Assembly (NCBI GenBank): GCA_024280215.1
Contig: JAJRQO010000018.1
Location: forward strand, 1-64,000
DNA from: Candidatus Zixiibacteriota bacterium
GTDB lineage: Bacteria; Zixibacteria; MSB-5A5; GN15; FEB-12
Reading direction: 5' to 3'
Length of the DNA: 64,000 bases
Shown: piece after piece, positions 17,921-25,361 of the stretch
How the letters are laid out: each line of letters begins with the position of its first letter
Numbering within the stretch: position 1 is the first letter of the stretch
Made by a program: the position numbers and the translations under genes
The notes under the pieces: generated by a model
The model's input: the letters and a program-made list of their open reading frames with translations, nothing else
What the model was told of the DNA's origin: nothing
The model's database searches: none

Positions 17921-18262
17921 ATGAAATTGACTGACCGTGAAGAAAACGGTGTAATAATATTAGAGCCTAACGGTAAAATAATGGGTGGTCCCGATGCGAG
18001 CTTGCTTCACGATAAATTATATGAATTTATCGACCAGGACAAAAAGAAAGTCGTTGTTGACCTCTCTGGGGTTGACTGGATGAATTCAACAGGACTTGGA
18101 ATATTGATTTCGAGTTACACCACACTTCGTAACAATGGCGGAAAGCTAAAATTAGCAAACGTCACAGAGAAGATTAGATCTTTATTAGTTATTACCAAGC
18201 TTGAACCTGTTTTTGAATCATACGATACAATCGCAGACGCAGTAAAATCATTTGACGAATAA
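17921..18262 (+). CDS. STAS-domain anti-sigma factor antagonist (RsbV/SpoIIAA-like)
   Basis: 113-residue single STAS domain. DWMNSTGLGILIS carries the conserved Ser (or Thr) that a cognate anti-sigma kinase phosphorylates; the unphosphorylated form binds the kinase and frees its target. GGAGG lies about 10 bases before the ATG. It is followed by an RsbW-like ATPase and an RsbU-like phosphatase, completing a partner-switch set. Confidence 0.9.
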   Translation: MKLTDREENGVIILEPNGKIMGGPDASLLHDKLYEFIDQDKKKVVVDLSGVDWMNSTGLGILISSYTTLRNNGGKLKLANVTEKIRSLLVITKLEPVFESYDTIADAVKSFDE

Positions 18263-18340
18263 GTAACATTAAGCAGATAACTATATTTTTAGGCAGGCAC
18301 AATTAATCTGCGTCTGCCTATTTTCTTAGGAGAACCAGGC

Positions 18341-18763
18341 ATGCATGAACCTATTATTAAAGGCAACATGATTTCTATCCCCTCCAGCCTGGAGTATCTA
18401 ACTAATATTGATGATTTCATCGAAGGGATTCTTCGTGGTTTCGAAGTCGAAGAGTCTACAATTGCTGACATAGCTATTTCTGTTTCAGAATTAGTGAACA
18501 ACTCAGTAAGTCATGGTAATAAATCGGACGACGGTAAGACTGTTTCGGTTTCTATTGCCAAAAAAGGAAATGATATTGAGATTAAAATCGAAGACCAAGG
18601 TCAAGGGTTTGATCCACGTGCAATATCAAATCCATTAGATGAAGAAAATCTATTAAAAGATACCGGGCGGGGAATTTTTATTGTGAACGCATTGATGGAC
18701 AAAGTTGATGTACAAACAACAAAAGATGGAACAATTACAACTATCACCAAGTCTATTGTATAA
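18341..18763 (+). CDS. Anti-sigma factor kinase-like ATPase (RsbW family)
   Basis: 140-residue GHKL ATPase: N-box ELVNNSVSHGN near residue 51, G1 box DQGQGFDP, G2 box DTGRGIFIVNALMD. This is the size and layout of RsbW/SpoIIAB, which phosphorylates its STAS antagonist and sequesters a target. AGGAG sits 8 bases upstream of ATG 18341. No sigma-factor gene is adjacent, so the target is encoded elsewhere or is not a sigma factor. Confidence 0.88.
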   Translation: MHEPIIKGNMISIPSSLEYLTNIDDFIEGILRGFEVEESTIADIAISVSELVNNSVSHGNKSDDGKTVSVSIAKKGNDIEIKIEDQGQGFDPRAISNPLDEENLLKDTGRGIFIVNALMDKVDVQTTKDGTITTITKSIV

Positions 18764-18784
18764 AAGATAGGTATTGAATTTTTA

Positions 18785-21040
18785 ATGACTTTTGAACTAA
18801 TACAATCAATTTTATATTTTCTGGCAGGTGGATTTTTGATATTTTTGGCTGTCACTATTGCCAGAGATAATCTCAATAACCGGCTTAACCGTACCTTTGG
18901 AGCTGCACTTTTATTTGCAGGTATTGGCCCTCTGTGTATGGCATTTGGGTTACTTATTGATCCCGCAACAGCATTGGTTGTAAATTTCAAAGGTTCTACC
19001 ACATACAATTTACACTATATATGGGAATTCTTCTTCCCTCTTTTACTCCTTTTTTCATGGATATTCCCCGAAGACAGGTTAAAAAAGTTCAAATACTCAC
19101 GAATTCGTTATTTCATCTTTATTCCACAATTGATGCATTTGATAATTTTATTATTCGGGATAAATTTCATCACGTTTTTAAATTCGATGCAGATTAGCTC
19201 TGGTGCTGAAGGTTTTTCAGCACTCATATTAAAACCATTTTCAATGCTCATTGGGATTATGACCCTTTTTATAGGCTTTATAATCAATTCACATGCACTT
19301 ATATTTTCGACATTTAATATCTTTTTTATCTTAGTTACGATTTATTTCTTAGAATCTGGTAAAAAATTAGTGAGCAATCCTCGAATAATAACTCAGACAA
19401 AAGTGATTAATTGGGCTATTCGTAGCTCTCTCGGTACATATATCGTCGCAACCATTGGCTCAGCATTATTCCCAACCTACTTTACTGAAACTATCAGCTC
19501 TCTTCTAATCATTGCTGCTGTACTCTCTGGTACTTCGCTTTTGGTCTATGTAACTCTCAGATACCAATTCTTGGATGTTCGTTTAGCATTCAGACAATCA
19601 TTTGTCTATTCGATAACCTCTGCATTTTTTGTAGGATTATATGTTGTTCTGTTTTTGCAAACACAAGAATTTTTTGTTCCTATTTTTGGGGAAAAAGCAA
19701 ATATTATTAACTATGTTATTATTGGTTTACTTCTCTTATTATTTCAACCTATCAACAATTGGATAGATGAATTCACCCGTTCTATTTTTATGCGTACCCA
19801 AACGGACCATCGAAATGTTATCGAACGGTTTTCAAGACAAGTTATTTCATTATTTGATCCAATCAAACTGAGACAAATTATTGAAGAAACACTAAAGACA
19901 ACCCTACTTGTTGAGCATATTTATTTTGTATTGTATGATGACATTTTAAACGAATATGTTTTATACTTAAACAGAGAACATACTCAAAAAATAGTTTTAT
20001 CACGAGATGACATATTATTACGTGGTATAAATCAGTTAGACTCGCCGACATTTTATCAATCACTTGGTGATTATACTCAAAACTCTGACTTAGCAAATGA
20101 ACTTGAGGCATACCAAATAAAAATTATTTTACCAATGAAAGATTCCGAACATCTACTTGGTTTCTTAGCCTTGACATCAAAAGCAGCTGGTTATAATTAT
20201 TCCGCAGAAGATTTAAATTTATTAGGAGTGCTTTCCAACCAAATGGTCTCGGCACTTACCAACGCACGTTTATATGTTGACTCGCTTGAGAGGATGCGTT
20301 TGCAAGAAGAGGTCAGTATGGCTCGAGAGATTCAGCTCAATTTGCTACCATCCTCGCCTCCTTTGCATCCCTGTATGGAAATTTCGGCACACTCGACACC
20401 ATCACGTACTATTGGGGGTGATTTCTATGACTTTGTGTATAAGGATAAACATAATCTTGGTATTTGTATTGCAGATGCATCGGGTAAAGGAATGCCGGCT
20501 GCCCTTATGATTGCCCAAACCCAAGCAATTTTAAAAAGTGAAGTAAACAATGGAACACCTATTGACATGATGCTTAGAAATATGAATAAACAATTAGTGG
20601 AATCGTCATCATCAGAAAAATATGTCACACTCTTCTATGGAGAGTTGAATACAGAAAAAGGGTATTTCCATTTTTCCAATGCTGGTCATAACTATCCTCT
20701 TTTGGTTCGTGCCAACGGTGATAAAGAACTGTTGAAAACTGGTGGTCCAATCATTGGAGCTTTGCCTGATATGAGTTATCAATCGGAGACGGTAAAATTG
20801 TTTAAAGATGATACCCTCTTTTTCTTCACCGATGGACTTTCTGAAGCGATGAATGAGCAAGAAGTCGAGTATTCAGAAGAGCGGATCCATGAATTTGTCA
20901 CAATCAATAAAACTAAAGCACCTGGCGAGCTAATTGATTCTATCTTAAAAGATGTTCGGGTTCATGACACAACATATCCACCTCGTGATGATACAACTAT
21001 TGTTTCGATAAAAATTAGAAATGGGTTTGCAAATGGCTGA
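18785..21040 (+). CDS. Membrane-bound GAF-SpoIIE phosphatase (RsbU-like)
   Basis: 751 residues. The N-terminal half (about 1-310) has multiple hydrophobic helices resembling the 7TM/histidine-kinase-N type sensory region. A GAF-like domain spans about 350-500, and a PP2C/SpoIIE phosphatase domain follows from about 510: MAREIQLNLLPSS linker, GGDFYDF, DASGKGMPAALMI, SNAGHNYPLL, FTDGLSEAMN, DDTTIVSI. It would dephosphorylate the STAS protein encoded two genes upstream in response to a membrane or small-ligand signal. It lies 21 bases after the RsbW-like gene; its stop overlaps the Nudix gene start. Confidence 0.88.
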   Translation: MTFELIQSILYFLAGGFLIFLAVTIARDNLNNRLNRTFGAALLFAGIGPLCMAFGLLIDPATALVVNFKGSTTYNLHYIWEFFFPLLLLFSWIFPEDRLKKFKYSRIRYFIFIPQLMHLIILLFGINFITFLNSMQISSGAEGFSALILKPFSMLIGIMTLFIGFIINSHALIFSTFNIFFILVTIYFLESGKKLVSNPRIITQTKVINWAIRSSLGTYIVATIGSALFPTYFTETISSLLIIAAVLSGTSLLVYVTLRYQFLDVRLAFRQSFVYSITSAFFVGLYVVLFLQTQEFFVPIFGEKANIINYVIIGLLLLLFQPINNWIDEFTRSIFMRTQTDHRNVIERFSRQVISLFDPIKLRQIIEETLKTTLLVEHIYFVLYDDILNEYVLYLNREHTQKIVLSRDDILLRGINQLDSPTFYQSLGDYTQNSDLANELEAYQIKIILPMKDSEHLLGFLALTSKAAGYNYSAEDLNLLGVLSNQMVSALTNARLYVDSLERMRLQEEVSMAREIQLNLLPSSPPLHPCMEISAHSTPSRTIGGDFYDFVYKDKHNLGICIADASGKGMPAALMIAQTQAILKSEVNNGTPIDMMLRNMNKQLVESSSSEKYVTLFYGELNTEKGYFHFSNAGHNYPLLVRANGDKELLKTGGPIIGALPDMSYQSETVKLFKDDTLFFFTDGLSEAMNEQEVEYSEERIHEFVTINKTKAPGELIDSILKDVRVHDTTYPPRDDTTIVSIKIRNGFANG

Positions 21041-21599
21041 TCATCATAATAATTTTGATGCGATTAAATTGACTAAACGAAAAAATGCTCACAATGGTTA
21101 TCGGTTTTGTCCTTTTTGTAAAACTGAGCTTATAGAAGCAAAGTTAGATGGCATGACAAGATTGAAATGTGCCGATTCAGCCTGTGATTTTATCTATTAT
21201 CAAAATCCAGTTCCAGCCGCTGGAGCAATTCTTGTTGAAGAGGGGAAGATCCTTTTAGTAAAACGGGCTCATCCTCCAGCTATCGGTGATTGGTGTATCC
21301 CTGCTGGTTATATGGAATGGAATGAACATCCTGAAGAAACAGCAATACGAGAACTTAAAGAAGAAACTGGCTTAGATATAAAGCTGACGGGTTTTTTTGA
21401 AGTCTACTCAGGTGATGATGACCCTCGAAGCAATGCGGTTTTGATCCTCTACCTTGCTGACAGAGTCGGTGGGAAACTTGAAGCTATGGATGACGCTTTG
21501 GAAGTTGCATATTTCGGGTTTAATAAATTACCTGACAATATCGCATTTGAGGCTCACATAAAAGCATTAGATGATTATAAAACTCGATTTTTATCTTAA
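21033..21599 (+). CDS. Nudix hydrolase with N-terminal zinc ribbon
   Basis: 188 residues. The N-terminus has CPFC and CADSAC for a zinc ribbon as in NudC-type pyrophosphatases. The Nudix box is complete: GYMEWNEHPEETAIRELKEE then TGL, fitting G-x5-E-x7-REU-x-EE-x-G-U. Likely substrate: NADH, ADP-ribose or another nucleoside diphosphate derivative; this cannot be fixed from sequence. ATG 21033 overlaps the previous gene's stop (ATGGCTGA); an ATG 12 bases earlier is possible. Confidence 0.85.
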   Translation: MADHHNNFDAIKLTKRKNAHNGYRFCPFCKTELIEAKLDGMTRLKCADSACDFIYYQNPVPAAGAILVEEGKILLVKRAHPPAIGDWCIPAGYMEWNEHPEETAIRELKEETGLDIKLTGFFEVYSGDDDPRSNAVLILYLADRVGGKLEAMDDALEVAYFGFNKLPDNIAFEAHIKALDDYKTRFLS

Positions 21600-21693
21600 T
21601 TTAATTGAAACATTTTCCTATCTTTTACGCTCTATATAGATAAGAGATAATTAACGATTATATTGGTTTTAGATATACATATTGGAGTACAAA

Positions 21694-23382
21694 ATGAATA
21701 GATTTTTCACTTATATAACAATCCTATTACTTCTCATCGCCACGTCAGTATCAGCGGTAGATTACAAAGAGTATAAAACTAAGAAAAAGAATAAAGAATA
21801 TTTTGAAGTTGGTTTTAGTAGAGATAGTAACAATAAAAAATTTATATCAAATTTTAGCAATAGCAGTTCAAATGAACTATTAGTTCAAGGAAATAGCAGG
21901 AATTTTCTAATAAATGAAGACAAAATTTCATTAGACAAAATTTCTGATTGTAGTATTTCAGAAAAGAACAACAAAATTACAATCTCATTTTACACACCGC
22001 TTGATAGCACGAAACTTGCTCGTTATAAAAAAGGAAATCGTATTACAAGTGATGAAAACATCTTTGTTAGTAAAGATGATTTTGTACGGGGAATGATATT
22101 TTCTCTTTTTGGTGATATAACAATCGAAGGTGAAGTCAATAAAGATGTCGTCTCTCTCTTTGGAAATGTATATGTTGTTGGTGATGGTGTTGTACGAGGT
22201 GATATTGCGACGATCAGAGGTAAAGTAAAAATTGAAAGTTCCGCTATTTTGTATGGAGAAATTTACGACCGTAACAAAAAAGGTCGGGGTCTTAAGCATC
22301 GCAAGACCCGTGATAATAGAGCCTTTGATTTTGAACCGTATTTTTCGTATAACCGTGTTGATGGTGCCGCGATTTCAGGGAAATTTTACCATCATGACAT
22401 AGATTCTCTTTTACCTACTATGGAAGCTGAAATTGGAATAGGTTTTGCCTCTGACCGTGGGCGGTATAAATTTATGATGGAACAAGTTCTTTTTCGAGAA
22501 AAAGCGATTGCTATCGGTGGAACATTTTATAGACAACTTCTCTCAGATGATGATTGGTTAATTGGTAAAGATGAGAACACCGTTTTTGCACTTCTTGCTA
22601 AAGAAGATTACAAAGATTATTATGAAGCCGAAGGTGGTTCATTATACTTAAAGGCAATGCCATCTAAACATATTACTTTTAAGGGAGGTTATTCATATTA
22701 CGAATCAAACTGGCTTGCTTCAAATAGACACCTCTGGTCTTTACTAAGAGGCAAAGATAAACTCTTTGACAAGAACTATGATTCATGGGACAGCTCTATA
22801 CGCACCTCTGCGATAGCCGAAGTTGACACATCGGACATAGGTTCCCTATTTGCATCGATTCATTATTATTCAGACTCCACTCGTTCGGTCTCATCAAAGT
22901 CGAATTGGCATATTTCAGGAGAATTTGAATTTTCACAAAAAGGATTAAACTCTGATTTTGACTATCATAGATATATTCTTTCAGTACAAAGGTTTCAAGA
23001 AATCAACGAACAATCAATTTTCAGAGTTAGGACTATATTTGGAAATTCAGATGGGTATCTTCCTACATTCAAACGGTTCCATTTAGGTGGTTTAGGAACG
23101 CTTCATGGTTATGCTTTTAAAGAACTAATGGGGACTCGTTTTTGGATGATGAATTCTGAATATAAAATTGAATTTCCAAAAAGTGAATTTGGCGTATCCC
23201 TCTTTTGGGACATGGGACAGATTGCCAATGATGCTCAGTTAAATTCTGATATAGAAGTAAAACAGAGCTTAGGTCTCTCATTTTTCTTTGAAGACGATTT
23301 TACTATATCAATAGCTAAACGACTTGATCGCTCTACAAACGATTCCCCAAAGCTGTATGTTCGCTTTAACCAAATATTCTAA
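21694..23382 (+). CDS. Outer-membrane protein: bactofilin-like repeats plus Omp85-like barrel
   Basis: 562 residues with a signal peptide (MNRFFTYITILLLLIATSVSA is 21 long, cleaved after SVSA). Residues about 125-195 have short beta-helix-like repeats (SLFGDITIEGEVNKDVVSLF, then GNVYVVGDGVVRGDIATIRG and KVKIESSAILYGEI), like bactofilin/polymer-forming repeats. The C-terminal half is barrel-like, with FHLGGLGTLHGYAFKELMG, which resembles the Omp85/surface-antigen GG..LRGY signature, and ends in Phe (VRFNQIF). GGAG precedes ATG 21694; an ATG 12 bases earlier would spoil the signal peptide. Function is unknown; it may be anchored in or inserted into the outer membrane. Confidence 0.7.
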   Translation: MNRFFTYITILLLLIATSVSAVDYKEYKTKKKNKEYFEVGFSRDSNNKKFISNFSNSSSNELLVQGNSRNFLINEDKISLDKISDCSISEKNNKITISFYTPLDSTKLARYKKGNRITSDENIFVSKDDFVRGMIFSLFGDITIEGEVNKDVVSLFGNVYVVGDGVVRGDIATIRGKVKIESSAILYGEIYDRNKKGRGLKHRKTRDNRAFDFEPYFSYNRVDGAAISGKFYHHDIDSLLPTMEAEIGIGFASDRGRYKFMMEQVLFREKAIAIGGTFYRQLLSDDDWLIGKDENTVFALLAKEDYKDYYEAEGGSLYLKAMPSKHITFKGGYSYYESNWLASNRHLWSLLRGKDKLFDKNYDSWDSSIRTSAIAEVDTSDIGSLFASIHYYSDSTRSVSSKSNWHISGEFEFSQKGLNSDFDYHRYILSVQRFQEINEQSIFRVRTIFGNSDGYLPTFKRFHLGGLGTLHGYAFKELMGTRFWMMNSEYKIEFPKSEFGVSLFWDMGQIANDAQLNSDIEVKQSLGLSFFFEDDFTISIAKRLDRSTNDSPKLYVRFNQIF

Positions 23383-23510
23383 GCCTCGAAACTGTTGTCA
23401 TTCTTTCCTTTACAACCCCAAAAAGGGATTACAAGAGCTTTATAGTCAGAACCTTTTCTTATTCAACATCTTAATAAGATATTCCTCAAAAGAACTATAA
23501 AGTATTAAGT

Positions 23511-23531
23511 CATTCTTTCCGACAAAGAATG
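23511..23531. repeat. Hairpin upstream of the GAF-PAS kinase gene
   Basis: CATTCTTT (23511-23518) and AAAGAATG (23524-23531) form a perfect 8-bp stem with a 5-base loop. No T run follows, so it is a weak terminator candidate for the outer-membrane protein gene or an operator/leader structure for the next gene. Confidence 0.35.
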
Positions 23532-23603
23532 TAAGAAGAAAGGTATATCTCATATTTATTGAGAGGTATAATAACTAAGGCTAAAAAAAAGAATATACAA
23601 CTT

Positions 23604-25355
23604 ATGCCAGAAAATAAGTCCTTAAGTGCAAGTGGTTCTTTACCTGTTGATGTCTTTGCTGATTTAGAAGCAACTTTAGAAGAAGTAGCTGAATCAAATC
23701 CACGCATAAATTCATCTGAAGCAGGCAATAAACACTCAGAAGATTTACGAGCAATTTTAGAAGCGACACTTGCGATTAATTCATCTATGGACACAGATGA
23801 TATTTTAAATATCGTGATGACAAAAGCAATTGAATTGATGACCGCAGAGCGTGGACTCATTATGCTTTTAGATGAAAAAAAAGAACTACAGGTAAAATCA
23901 GCTTATAATATTGAGCGTGAAAATATGACTCCTGAAGAGTTAAAAATTTCATCTTCAATAGCGAAACAAGTTGTTAATACTGCAAAAGCTGTTTACACCT
24001 CTGACGCTCTTTCTGATGAACGTTACGCTAATAAACAGTCAGTAGTTGAATTGCATTTACGTTCAATTTTATGTGTTCCATTGAATATTAAAGATGAATT
24101 AGTTGGAGTTATCTATCTAGATAATTCTTCTCAATCAAAAATGTTCTTGAAATCAGATTTATATCTATTTGAATTGTATGCACAAATGGTTTCAAATGCA
24201 TTAGAGAATGCTAAAATTTATAAATCTATTTATCAGTTAGAACGTTACAATGACTCAGTAATTAAGAAATCTCCTGTCGGTATAATTGTAATCGATCCAA
24301 AATGTCAAATTGCAACAATTAATGCAATCAGTTTAGAAATATTTGATATAAATAAAGATGATATCACAACAATTAAAGATACTAATACACCAACAAATTT
24401 CATAGATATTCTTCCAGAGAAAGAAAAAGCTCGCTGGAGATATATGATTAACTCAACTCTTGCTACTAAAGAAGAGTTTTCAAATGACAGATATTTCCAT
24501 AATACCAGTTATGTAGAAAAAGTACTCTCTCTAAAGATTTCTCCAATCGAACAACTTACAAATGGTTCCGATGGTCTAATTATGACTGTTGAAGATATTA
24601 CTGATAAAGTTCTGATGGAAAAATATGTAATTCTTTCAGAAAAGTTAGTAGCCAAAGGCGAAATGGCTGCATCTATAGCTCATGAGTTGAATAATTATTT
24701 AGCAATTGCCTCAAACAATGCTGAGCTACTTAATATAAACATCGAACGTGGTAAATTTGACAAAGTTCAGTTTAATAGCAAATCAATCGTTGATAATATT
24801 TTTAAGATTAAAAGATTTGTTGATTCGTTAATGGATTTTTCAAAGCCTCAAACAGAATTTATAAATTACGATATAAAACATCTCATTGAAGATTTACTTT
24901 TTTCACTAAGAATTCAACCACGATTTAAGCAGACACATTTTACTATCGATTTGTCGCAGGAAATTCCAAATGTCGAAATTGATGTAGGACTTATTCAGCA
25001 AGTATTCATGAACTTGCTCAACAATGCAGCAGATGCAATCGAAGAAAAAGTTATTTCACATGAGAATAATGATGAAAAAGTAAATAAAGAAATTTCCATA
25101 GTCTCATCTTATGACACAGAAATGAATGCTGTCAAAATTTCTATATCCGATACAGGCATAGGTATGACTCCAGAAATTTTAGAAAAGTTATACACAAAAC
25201 ATTTCACGACGAAAAAATCAGGTCATGGTTTGGGCTTAGCAAATTGTAAAAATATAATTGAACAACATAATGGCAAATTAGTAGTAGAGTCAATTTTGGG
25301 AAAAGGCACAACTTTCCATATCACTTTACCGCGTACGAATAAAAACTCTGAGTAA
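23604..25355 (+). CDS. Sensor histidine kinase with GAF and PAS domains
   Basis: 583 residues, no membrane segment. GAF domain at about 45-215 (IELMTAERGLIMLLDEKKEL, VPLNIKDELVGVIYLDNSS). PAS-like domain at about 230-340 (VIKKSPVGIIVIDPKCQIAT). HisKA with phospho-acceptor His near residue 360 (GEMAASIAHELNNYLAIASN). HATPase with N-box QVFMNLLNNAADAI, G1 DTGIGMTPE and GHGLGLANCKNI. ATG 23604 is the first good start; a TTG at 23559 would add 15 residues, and neither has a strong ribosome site. The next gene starts 6 bases after its stop, so this cytoplasmic sensor and the Ser/Thr kinase are probably made together. Confidence 0.88.
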   Translation: MPENKSLSASGSLPVDVFADLEATLEEVAESNPRINSSEAGNKHSEDLRAILEATLAINSSMDTDDILNIVMTKAIELMTAERGLIMLLDEKKELQVKSAYNIERENMTPEELKISSSIAKQVVNTAKAVYTSDALSDERYANKQSVVELHLRSILCVPLNIKDELVGVIYLDNSSQSKMFLKSDLYLFELYAQMVSNALENAKIYKSIYQLERYNDSVIKKSPVGIIVIDPKCQIATINAISLEIFDINKDDITTIKDTNTPTNFIDILPEKEKARWRYMINSTLATKEEFSNDRYFHNTSYVEKVLSLKISPIEQLTNGSDGLIMTVEDITDKVLMEKYVILSEKLVAKGEMAASIAHELNNYLAIASNNAELLNINIERGKFDKVQFNSKSIVDNIFKIKRFVDSLMDFSKPQTEFINYDIKHLIEDLLFSLRIQPRFKQTHFTIDLSQEIPNVEIDVGLIQQVFMNLLNNAADAIEEKVISHENNDEKVNKEISIVSSYDTEMNAVKISISDTGIGMTPEILEKLYTKHFTTKKSGHGLGLANCKNIIEQHNGKLVVESILGKGTTFHITLPRTNKNSE

Positions 25356-25361
25356 ACAAAT

